Origin: Fidelibacterota bacterium
GTDB lineage: Bacteria; Fidelibacterota; Marinisomatia; SCGC-AAA003-L08; D37C17
Length of the DNA stretch: 6,944 nt
Assembly: GCA_002705605.1 (NCBI GenBank)
Contig: PAJD01000018.1
Location: 3,287 to 10,230 of the forward strand
Reading direction: 5' to 3'
Positions 1 through 6,062 of the stretch are shown one piece after another; position 1 is the stretch's first letter, and every line of letters begins with the position of its first letter. Under the pieces are notes generated by a model. It saw only the letters and a list, made by a program, of their open reading frames with translations, ran no database searches and was not told the origin of the DNA. A program made the translations under genes and the position numbers.

Positions 1-35
1 TTTTTGAAATTGATTATGTTAGAGTGTACCAGTAG
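1..35 (+). CDS. 3' end of a second GH16 beta-glucanase, convergent, cut by window edge
   Basis: Plus-strand frame 3 reads FEIDYVRVYQ followed by TAG at 33-35. This is the terminal beta-strand of GH16 laminarinase-type glucanases, and the minus-strand GH16 protein in this window carries the same motif (LEIDYVRVYQ, residues 387-396). Only ten residues are visible; the rest lies left of the window. The protein stops right after the catalytic domain, so unlike its neighbour it has no C-terminal dockerin-like domain. Its last 17 bases (19-35) overlap the 3' end of the convergent dockerin-bearing GH16 gene. Seen: the decapeptide and stop. Known: the motif is a GH16 end signature. Inferred: a full GH16 gene upstream. 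A chance match of ten consecutive family-consensus residues ending at a stop is very unlikely, but the fragment could be a degenerate remnant rather than an intact gene. Confidence 0.75.
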   Translation, partial: FEIDYVRVYQ

Positions 36-1410
36 GATTAATTATTAAATTAATTAAATAAACTATATCTGTAATATTTATCTGATTATCATTGTTTAAA
101 TCACTACAATTACTAAAATCAATATCCTGAGAAAGAACATAATTAACCAATAATACTACATCTGTTACATTAACAGAGGCATCCTGATTAATATCTCCCT
201 GAAGTCCACAACCTATTCCAAGCTGATAAACTCTTACATAATCAATTTCTAATTTTTCAGGGAACAAATTATTCTCCGTGGCACAAGGCATAAAATGACT
301 TCCTACAGCTAAGTTTAAAATAATATGAAAATCTTGATCGTATGGCCATTGTTGCCATCCGCTATTAGTTTTAAAATATGTCCCTAAATATTCTCCATCT
401 ACATAAAATTTTAATTCATCTTCATTCCATTCAACCTCGTATATACGAAAACCTGAAGTTGCATTTACATAAGCACTATAACTAGTTGGTGGAATTCCTC
501 CGTTCCAATTATACATATTATTATGCACAGTAGAGTGAATATGGTCATCATCACACCCATAATGCTCCATAATATCAATTTCACCGCTATTAGGCCAGCC
601 ACCATAGACAGAATTAGTTGGCATCATCCAAAATGCAGGCCAAGTACCTCCAGCATTTGGAACCTTTATTCTACCAGAGATTTTACCATAGGTCCAGTCA
701 CCTTTATTTTTTGTTGTCATTCTAGCTGATGTATAATTAGAACCTCCATAATTTTCATAGAGAGCTTGAATAATCAATTTACCATCTTCAATGTAGGCAT
801 TTTCTTGCCTATTAGTATAATATTGAGATTCACCATTACCCCATCCCCAACTACCAGTTCCAATTTCAAAATTCCATTTACTCTCATCAATACTAGGACC
901 ATCAAATTCATCTGACCATACAAGTTGCCATGTATTTGTATCACCGCCACCATCACCACCATCATCACCACCATCAGATGAATTTTCATCACAAAATTCA
1001 TCACAAGTTCCTGCGCAATATCTTTGATCTGTCTGATTTCCTTGAACTGTAAAACCATAATTATAATACGAATCAGTAGGGTTGAAATCACATGAACTTA
1101 ATGATGGAGGATTAATAATTTGTCCCCAACCTGACCAATTATCAGCAGAACCAGAAACAACAATTACATACTCATAATCACCATTATTCAAATCAACACT
1201 TCCTTCATAGATGTTATCATTATTATCATCAGATAAAGTCAAACACCATCCATCCCAACCATTTCCACCTGAACACCAAGAACCATTAATTAAAACAGAG
1301 TCATAATCACTATTTGGAAACTCAGAGTCAGTCATATCTATATAGAAATTAACTGTTGCTGAAAAAGATATTGATAAGAAGATAATATTTAAAAATATTT
1401 TTTTAATCAT
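19..1410 (-). CDS. Secreted GH16 beta-glucanase (laminarinase type) with C-terminal dockerin-like domain
   Basis: 463 aa, predicted to hydrolyse beta-1,3- or mixed beta-1,3/1,4-glucans such as laminarin outside the cell. Order: signal peptide (1-18), a Cys-rich module (about 19-140) with VLINGSW, DNNDNIYEG and GDYEYV features resembling E-set/CBM-like folds, a Gly/Asp linker (146-157), the GH16 catalytic domain (161-396), then two dockerin-type Ca loops (405-427 starting GDINQDASVNVTDVV, 437-458 starting DLNNDNQINITDIV). The catalytic signature GEIDIMEH is intact: E277 nucleophile, D279, E282 acid/base. The extra Met is the beta-bulge form typical of laminarinases rather than lichenases. C401 and C435 flank the first dockerin loop and may pair. 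The ATG at 1410 starts directly with the signal peptide; no Shine-Dalgarno sequence is visible. It lies 57 bp downstream of the PorV/PorQ-like genes and carries no FlgD-like T9SS tail. Exact substrate and export route are inferred. Confidence 0.93.
   Translation of the reverse strand: MIKKIFLNIIFLSISFSATVNFYIDMTDSEFPNSDYDSVLINGSWCSGGNGWDGWCLTLSDDNNDNIYEGSVDLNNGDYEYVIVVSGSADNWSGWGQIINPPSLSSCDFNPTDSYYNYGFTVQGNQTDQRYCAGTCDEFCDENSSDGGDDGGDGGGDTNTWQLVWSDEFDGPSIDESKWNFEIGTGSWGWGNGESQYYTNRQENAYIEDGKLIIQALYENYGGSNYTSARMTTKNKGDWTYGKISGRIKVPNAGGTWPAFWMMPTNSVYGGWPNSGEIDIMEHYGCDDDHIHSTVHNNMYNWNGGIPPTSYSAYVNATSGFRIYEVEWNEDELKFYVDGEYLGTYFKTNSGWQQWPYDQDFHIILNLAVGSHFMPCATENNLFPEKLEIDYVRVYQLGIGCGLQGDINQDASVNVTDVVLLVNYVLSQDIDFSNCSDLNNDNQINITDIVYLINLIINPTGTL
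37..198 (-). other. Dockerin-like pair of Ca-binding repeats at the C-terminus of the GH16 protein
   Basis: Residues 405-458 of the GH16 protein hold two near-duplicate units, GDINQDASVNVTDVVLLVNY and DLNNDNQINITDIVYLINLI. Each has the DxNxDxxxNxxD calcium loop followed by a hydrophobic helix, which is dockerin type I architecture. In clostridial cellulosomes dockerins bind cohesins. No cohesin is encoded in this window, and in marine T9SS bacteria such tails are common on secreted proteins without an established cellulosome. Attachment to a surface partner is inferred. Confidence 0.8.
223..252 (-). repeat. Inverted near-repeat of the GH16 terminal strand (partner at 3-32 on plus)
   Basis: Read on the minus strand, 223-252 encodes LEIDYVRVYQ. 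Bases 3-32 on the plus strand encode FEIDYVRVYQ. I count 26 of 30 bases identical; three of the four differences are synonymous third-position changes and one changes F to L. The repeat is best explained by homology between two convergent GH16 genes, not by a structural or mobile element. Confidence 0.75.
940..975 (-). repeat. Trinucleotide-rich Gly/Asp linker tract
   Basis: A run of ATC/ACC/GCC triplets on the plus strand encodes DGGDDGGDGGGD (residues 146-157) between the N-terminal Cys-rich module and the GH16 catalytic domain. It is a flexible, acidic, possibly Ca-binding spacer. The triplet repeats could vary in length by slippage without shifting the frame. They also produce a long out-of-frame open stretch at 774-1091 that is not a gene. 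Confidence 0.85.
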
Positions 1411-1467
1411 GATGTAATATAGATATTTTTTTTATTCAAATTATTATATTTATAAAAAATTACAAGG
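1411..1467 (-). promoter_or_regulatory. 57-bp AT-only-like spacer upstream of the GH16 gene; possible promoter, unproven
   Basis: This is the only real intergenic gap in the window. On the minus strand it contains a TATAAT at 1448-1443, followed by AATTTG. The only TTG upstream (1465-1463) is too close for a standard -35 spacing, and the Bacteroidota-type TAnnTTTG box is matched only imperfectly. An AU-only 8-bp inverted repeat (1452-1459 with 1428-1435) is too weak to call a terminator. The GH16 gene may have its own promoter here or be read through from the operon upstream; the sequence does not decide. Confidence 0.25.
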
Positions 1468-2310
1468 TTAGAATATTTTTCTAATTTCTACAGATGAAGG
1501 ATTGCTCAATACTTGATTATTATGATTTAAATTGCCAAAAATAAAAGCCCATTTTTTATAATCAAGCTTAATCCCAAAAGATAAATCCTTATATAATTCT
1601 GAATATGTTCCTCCAATAATAAAATTTAAATATGGAAGTGTTGTAATTGTACTAAATTTTAAAAGATTATTTTGATTATAGACTAAATAATCTGATAATA
1701 AAATTAATTTTAAATCAGGCATATGATAACTCATCCCAAATCCAAGAAGAATATCGTTGTCAACTCTTAAATTATTCGAATATTCACGACCCAGATTTTT
1801 AATTAATAATCCAATATTTAAATTTTTATTTATCTGATTATTTAATCCTATATCAATTGAATATCCATGCATTGATTCAGTATATAATTTTGAATAATTT
1901 AATTTAACCTTATATCCAAAGGTAATATTTTCATAAAAAGACAAATCAAATGATTCATTAATTTCTGCAGCATACCAATTTGCTCCAAAAAAACCTAAAG
2001 GTTCTTCAGTAGCAATTTCATCTCTTAATTCAATATCATTAATACTTAAATTCTCAAAAGAAATATATTTTCGTCTATCAAAAATATATGATATTTTTTG
2101 ACCAGAAACGCCAGCCAACCAGGAATTCTTTGATAAACTTAAATAAGAATCTGACTCTAATAATAATGCTGGATTAATTTCATGACTATAAGAAATACCT
2201 GTCCCCGATGTAGATAATATTGAGGCTGATTGAGGTATTATTAAAGCCTTTAATCCAATGCAGATTGACAAATTAAATGATAATAATATGAATAATATTT
2301 TATATAACAT
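1468..2310 (-). CDS. PorV/PorQ-like outer-membrane beta-barrel protein (second of a tandem pair)
   Basis: 280 aa, predicted outer-membrane barrel of the FadL-like PorV/PorQ group. A signal peptide covers about residues 1-18 (KILFILLSFNLSIC). The mature N-terminus has the family pattern of a small-residue stretch (SASILSTSGTGIS) leading to NPALL (46-50). The remainder is alternating amphipathic strands ending in an aromatic residue (VEIRKIF), typical of barrels. In T9SS bacteria, PorV carries CTD cargo from the SprA translocon to the sortase PorU, and PorQ belongs to the attachment machinery; which role applies here cannot be told from sequence. The ATG lies one base after the stop of the upstream paralogue and has no clear Shine-Dalgarno sequence, so it is probably translated by reinitiation. 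It is 40 residues shorter than that paralogue and clearly divergent from it. C17 does not form a lipobox. Family assignment is moderately certain. Confidence 0.65.
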   Translation of the reverse strand: MLYKILFILLSFNLSICIGLKALIIPQSASILSTSGTGISYSHEINPALLLESDSYLSLSKNSWLAGVSGQKISYIFDRRKYISFENLSINDIELRDEIATEEPLGFFGANWYAAEINESFDLSFYENITFGYKVKLNYSKLYTESMHGYSIDIGLNNQINKNLNIGLLIKNLGREYSNNLRVDNDILLGFGMSYHMPDLKLILLSDYLVYNQNNLLKFSTITTLPYLNFIIGGTYSELYKDLSFGIKLDYKKWAFIFGNLNHNNQVLSNPSSVEIRKIF

Positions 2311-2311
2311 T

Positions 2312-3274
2312 TTAATAATTTAGCAATGAAAAACTAAACAAATGACTTATTCCTTCATCTACTAATCCTGGATCTAAAGCATAATCTATATTCAATATCA
2401 TAGAATTGTTTATTTTAACAGGCATTCCAAACCCAAAAGTACATTCCAAATTATTATTAATACTATTAAGACCTCCTCTTAATAAAATTGGAAACTCAAA
2501 AGAATCTGCTATTAAATGATACTCGACTCCAACCTTATATCTACTAAAAAACTGATTATCTAAATTAAGATTATCATTAGTAGACAAATAATCTATTTGA
2601 GTAGAAAATAATAATTTATTAGATTTATTATATGATAATCCAATCATATAATTCAATGGAATTTCTTCTTCATACAATTCAGGTTGATTTTGATTTAAAT
2701 AATTAATTTCCCAATCAAAGGATGAAGATAAATTGTTTATTTTAAATCCCAAATTAATATTATTATTGACTTCATATAAAAATCCAAGATCAAAACCTAA
2801 ACTACTTTCACTTTTATAAATATCCATATCGTTAAATAAAGCTTTAAAATTAAAGCCAGCTGATAATGAACCTAAATCGATACCAAAAGATAACATCCCA
2901 AATCCTTGAGAATGATTCAAACTACCTTCCTCTGATCCAAAAGTTGAGGTTTGAATAATATTATTAGTACCAATTCTATAAAAAGACAAACTAACTCCTG
3001 CTGAAGGTGGCAAAGGCCTAGATATAGATATAGATTGTATTGACCTATCTAATGACATCAAAAAATATGAAAAACCATATTCATTATCATTAATTTTAGG
3101 TAACAAAGCAGGATTATTAAATGCCACGAACCCTTTATTATATGAACTGACTATAGAATTAGATAATGAAATTTCTCTAGCATTTGTTCCATAATTAAAA
3201 CTAGAGCCAGGTGAACCACCATAATATTCTGCAAATAAACAAAAATTAAATAATATTAAAATATACTTTATCAT
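2312..3274 (-). CDS. PorV/PorQ-family outer-membrane beta-barrel protein
   Basis: 320 aa. A signal peptide (about 1-15, IKYILILFNFCLFA) is followed by the PorV/PorQ-type N-terminal signature: GTNAREISLSNSIVS (29-43), then the loop to FNNPALLP (52-59). The rest is regular beta-strand alternation, with SISISRPLPPSAGVSLSFY and FPILLRGGLN segments, closing in an HLFSFSLLNY barrel strand. Known family role: PorV shuttles T9SS substrates from SprA to the attachment complex. The context supports this, since the gene immediately upstream encodes a protein with a T9SS-type tail and a SprA-like gene lies in the same operon. The ATG overlaps the preceding stop as TAATG (1 base), with AAAGGGG eight bases upstream, indicating translational coupling. 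A general FadL/transport barrel is the alternative. Confidence 0.72.
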   Translation of the reverse strand: MIKYILILFNFCLFAEYYGGSPGSSFNYGTNAREISLSNSIVSSYNKGFVAFNNPALLPKINDNEYGFSYFLMSLDRSIQSISISRPLPPSAGVSLSFYRIGTNNIIQTSTFGSEEGSLNHSQGFGMLSFGIDLGSLSAGFNFKALFNDMDIYKSESSLGFDLGFLYEVNNNINLGFKINNLSSSFDWEINYLNQNQPELYEEEIPLNYMIGLSYNKSNKLLFSTQIDYLSTNDNLNLDNQFFSRYKVGVEYHLIADSFEFPILLRGGLNSINNNLECTFGFGMPVKINNSMILNIDYALDPGLVDEGISHLFSFSLLNY

Positions 3275-5163
3275 TAGTAATGCCCCTTTGAAGCATTTAT
3301 TACCATTAATTTTTCCCAGACCTCTGAATGTCCTGTATTAAGTTTACAAAAATAAATTCCATTCGCTACCTTAATACCATTTTTACTTCTACCATTCCAT
3401 GAACACTCCAAATTCCCATAATCATTTACTTTATCACAATCAAATGAATCAACCAAGTTCATTGAAAAGTCATAAATTTTCATTTTACCACTATTACTAT
3501 CTGTTTTAAATTGAAAATCTACATTCGTTGAAACATTTTCAATAAAAAATGGATTAGGCCAAATATGCAATTTATTTTCATTAACTATATCTTGATCTGA
3601 TGCAACAAATGAACCCCATGTATTTGCACTTATTTCTGTATTCCACAAATCTGGGTTGTTAATATTATTTTCTGCGTTTATCCAAATCAGACCTTTTGGT
3701 GTTCCAATAAAAAATGTCTGATCTTTTTTCAAAGATGTATATACTTTTGTTTGAGTAAAGATTCCTTGTTCTGGATTTTGATTGTAATCCAAAATATTTA
3801 AAATTTCACTTGGAAACTCTAATCTTTGCCAATCCATAACATTATTAGTAAAAGAATAAAAAAGGCCTCTATTTGTTGATGCATATAAAACATCATCAGT
3901 AAAATAGAGACTATATGGTGTAGCTCCATCATAATTATTATTATTATTTAAATCATTAAAATTATCTTCTTGATCATAAATATCATTATTATTTAAATCG
4001 ATAAATTCTTCGCTAAATTGATTTACCGTAACCCAAGAAAGACCATTGTCATCAGTATAAGTTAAAGAATTTGGATGAGGAGCAGTCTCCTCTCTATCCC
4101 ATGAAACAAGCCATATTCTTGGATTTTCATTACCTAAATATTGAGGAACTATATCTATAATCCAATCACCTCCCAATCCATCTGACGTTGTATAATGAAT
4201 CCAATCTATACATCCATCTTGACCTACAATACCTTTATTCACTCCATCTGCAGTTCCAGCCCATATAAACATTTGCTCATTATAAAATTCGGTATAAACT
4301 GAAAAAACTTTATGATTATGGTTACCTCCATAATTCAAATTTCCACTTATCAATGGATCAACAGGATTATAAACATAATTTACAGGGTATGAGCCACATG
4401 TAGCACTTGATTGATTATCCATTGGTAAAGGCACAAGCTCCCAAACAGGGTTTTCATCAGTATATTTAAATCTTCTTAACATCCCCGCCCAATTTGCTGT
4501 ATATATATACTTATTAATTATATCAGCGGAGACATCATATGTAACATTTTTTGCTGATGTTTGGATTGCTAAACTTGATAAGCTTTGACCACCCCATTCT
4601 ATTATAATATTATTACCAACCAAGCTACAAGTTTGGCTTGGAACATCCCATGAACAACCTGAAGCAGCAGGAGAACAGTCACATTCTTCTGGTGAATTTA
4701 ATGGATTTTCACATGTTAATTCTTCACATACGGGGAGTTGATCTTGCGGCTGTGGCATATAACTCCAAGTATTTCCATTATCTAAAGACCAAGAAATACC
4801 TGTTCCGCTAGAAACATCTTCATTCAAAAAATTTACAGTTTCAACTCCTGAAACAATGACTAAATTTTCATTATTATATACCTCTAAAGCAGGATTTCCA
4901 CCGCTAGGTAATTCAGTATCATTATAACTATATAAATTCATATCACTATCTAGCAGTCCTAAACCCCCAGATGTTCCAATAACTATAGACTGATCATTCA
5001 ATATTCTTAAATCAACTATTGATTGGCTAGATAAACCATCAGATAATTCTCTATTACGATACTCAAAATTGTGATTAACAGAATCAATTTTGTAATCAAT
5101 AGGATAAGAACCATATGAAATAGAAACACAAATAAAGAAAATATAAATTATTTTATTAGTCAT
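3274..5163 (-). CDS. Secreted beta-propeller protein with T9SS-type FlgD-like C-terminal domain (PorZ-like design)
   Basis: 629 aa from the ATG at 5163. A signal peptide (1-18, IIYIFFICVSISYG) leads into propeller-type repeats. These include GLSSQSIVDLRILNDQSIVI (43-62), sialidase/BNR-like Asp boxes SLDNGNTW (126-133) and TDDNGLSW (370-377), and VLYASTNRGLFYSF (425-438). A six-Cys insertion lies at 146-179 and two Ca loops at 389-412. The C-terminus (about 531-623) starts with IWPNPF and has MKIYDFSMNLV, WNGRSKNGIKVANGIYF and EKLMVIN, matching FlgD-like T9SS type A sorting domains. The protein is therefore exported by T9SS and anchored, or is itself a machine part. P. gingivalis PorZ has a comparable propellers-plus-CTD plan, and the SprA- and PorV-like neighbours fit. 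Orthology to PorZ is inference. A more upstream TTG at 5205 is rejected: it spoils the signal peptide, while the ATG has AGGAAAG just before it. The start overlaps the preceding gene by 8 bp. Confidence 0.8.
   Translation of the reverse strand: MTNKIIYIFFICVSISYGSYPIDYKIDSVNHNFEYRNRELSDGLSSQSIVDLRILNDQSIVIGTSGGLGLLDSDMNLYSYNDTELPSGGNPALEVYNNENLVIVSGVETVNFLNEDVSSGTGISWSLDNGNTWSYMPQPQDQLPVCEELTCENPLNSPEECDCSPAASGCSWDVPSQTCSLVGNNIIIEWGGQSLSSLAIQTSAKNVTYDVSADIINKYIYTANWAGMLRRFKYTDENPVWELVPLPMDNQSSATCGSYPVNYVYNPVDPLISGNLNYGGNHNHKVFSVYTEFYNEQMFIWAGTADGVNKGIVGQDGCIDWIHYTTSDGLGGDWIIDIVPQYLGNENPRIWLVSWDREETAPHPNSLTYTDDNGLSWVTVNQFSEEFIDLNNNDIYDQEDNFNDLNNNNNYDGATPYSLYFTDDVLYASTNRGLFYSFTNNVMDWQRLEFPSEILNILDYNQNPEQGIFTQTKVYTSLKKDQTFFIGTPKGLIWINAENNINNPDLWNTEISANTWGSFVASDQDIVNENKLHIWPNPFFIENVSTNVDFQFKTDSNSGKMKIYDFSMNLVDSFDCDKVNDYGNLECSWNGRSKNGIKVANGIYFCKLNTGHSEVWEKLMVINASKGHY
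3283..3289 (-). promoter_or_regulatory. Ribosome binding site for the first PorV/PorQ-like gene
   Basis: AAAGGGG sits eight bases before the ATG at 3274, inside the last codons of the upstream propeller gene. With the TAATG stop/start overlap it supports coupled translation and fixes the start. Confidence 0.55.
3295..3573 (-). other. T9SS-type / FlgD-like C-terminal sorting domain
   Basis: Residues 531-623 of the propeller protein carry the hallmarks in order: WPNPF (535-539), a beta-strand FQF (550-552), KMKIYDFSMNLVDSF (560-574) corresponding to the usual 'I.D..G..V' strand, the FlgD-like WNGRSKNGIKVANGIYF (589-605), and the closing EKLMVIN (617-623) that corresponds to the 'KlvV' end motif. 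Six more residues follow. Known role: such domains route proteins through SprA and are recognised by PorV. Confidence 0.8.
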
Positions 5164-6055
5164 TTTCTTTCCTATACAAATACTGACAAACAAGATTCCC
5201 AACAATACCTAATGTATATGAAGAGCATTTATCTACAGTATCCTCTAAAGTATGCCAATGAGGATATTCAAAATCAATAATATCTAAAGAAGGGATACCT
5301 GTTTCTACAAATAAAGCTCTATGATCATCATAAATTGGTTGAGTAAGTTCATATACAAACTCACTGTATCCTAAATTATTTGCTAAATTCCACAATTCCC
5401 TAACTTGATTTTCAGCTTGTATATAAGAGAAATATTCAATTTTAAATCTAGGGTCCTTATCAGCTACCATATCTAAACAAATAGCTAACTTTGGATATGG
5501 AGTTTCCATTTTTTTTGCAAACAACTTAGTCCCTATAGAAAAATTATCTATATCTCCATGTCTACCCATATCTTCTCCATCAACAAATAATAAATCAACT
5601 CCAATATTATTAAAAGGATAACTAGAAAAAATTTCTGATAAATGCATTAAAATTGCTATACCACTTGCACCATCATTAGCCCCCATTATTGGTTTTAATT
5701 TATCAACTTCACTTGTTTCCTTATCAGCTATTTCTCTAGTATCCCAATGGGCCATCAGTAAAATTCGATTATCTGATTCTGGATTATATTTCGCTAAAAT
5801 ATTATATAAAATGATTTTCTTATCTTTATTATATGGGTGATTTATTTCATGATCATAAATAATTAATTCATCTGACTTATTAGATAAAAAACTAACAAAA
5901 TAATCTTTTAAATCAACATGGTTCTGACTTCCTGGATATCTTTCTCCAAATGAACATTGCTTTTCAAGATATTTAAACGCTATTTCTCCATCAAATAAAG
6001 GTATTTGTTGAGATTGAAGTATTGCTAAAAATAATATATAAAAGATTCTATTCAT
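5156..6055 (-). CDS. Secreted M28-fold zinc enzyme, probable type II glutaminyl-peptide cyclotransferase
   Basis: 299 aa. Predicted to convert N-terminal Gln of exported proteins to pyroglutamate in the periplasm; an M28 aminopeptidase is the alternative. A signal peptide (1-15, MNRIFYILFLAILQS) would leave a mature N-terminus QQIPLF. Metal and catalytic motifs in order: AHWDTR (102-107), GANDGASG (125-132; D128 ligand), FVDGEDMG (157-164; E161 general acid/base, D162 at the second-ligand position), LDM (194-196), PIYDDH (240-245) and YPHWHTLED (264-272; H268 ligand). The WHT and DDH..F...GIP patterns are those I recall from mammalian and bacterial glutaminyl cyclases rather than from ordinary M28 aminopeptidases. 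The ATG at 6055 is chosen because it begins the signal peptide; the longer form from 6079 would use TTG and overlap the SprA stop. It starts 7 bp after that stop and overlaps the next gene by 8 bp. Confidence 0.82.
   Translation of the reverse strand: MNRIFYILFLAILQSQQIPLFDGEIAFKYLEKQCSFGERYPGSQNHVDLKDYFVSFLSNKSDELIIYDHEINHPYNKDKKIILYNILAKYNPESDNRILLMAHWDTREIADKETSEVDKLKPIMGANDGASGIAILMHLSEIFSSYPFNNIGVDLLFVDGEDMGRHGDIDNFSIGTKLFAKKMETPYPKLAICLDMVADKDPRFKIEYFSYIQAENQVRELWNLANNLGYSEFVYELTQPIYDDHRALFVETGIPSLDIIDFEYPHWHTLEDTVDKCSSYTLGIVGNLVCQYLYRKEND
5167..5173 (-). promoter_or_regulatory. Ribosome binding site deciding the propeller gene start
   Basis: AGGAAAG lies three bases before the ATG at 5163 (six from AGGA). 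It is inside the last codons of the cyclotransferase gene (Arg-Lys-Glu). It selects this ATG over the TTG fifteen codons earlier in count (5205). Confidence 0.65.
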
Positions 6056-6062
6056 CTGTTTA

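Noticed and set aside
38..57. Inverted repeat TTAATTA / TAATTAA just after the plus-strand GH16 stop, considered as a terminator
   Set aside because: The stem is 7 bp of A-U only and lies in dockerin-encoding sequence, where TTAATTA patterns are expected from Ile/Asn/Leu codons.
523..729. Plus-strand open frame of 68 codons
   Set aside because: Lies wholly inside the GH16 catalytic domain on the opposite strand, shows no protein-like features and no ribosome binding site.
774..1091. Minus-strand open frame of 105 codons
   Set aside because: Out-of-frame shadow of the GH16 gene; its Met/Val-rich sequence comes from the GAT/GGT triplet linker.
1428..1459. AU-only inverted repeat in the 57-bp gap, considered as an operon terminator
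   Set aside because: No G-C pair and a 16-base loop make it thermodynamically weak; AT-rich spacers give such matches by chance.
2257..2262. Cys17 of the second barrel (and Cys12 of the first) as lipoprotein lipobox cysteines
   Set aside because: The preceding residues (L-S-I-C and F-N-F-C) lack the required small residue at -1, and both proteins look like barrels.
5164..5205. Upstream TTG start for the propeller gene (adds 14 residues)
   Set aside because: The ATG at 5163 has a good AGGAAAG site and begins a clean signal peptide; the extension lies entirely in the cyclotransferase coding sequence.
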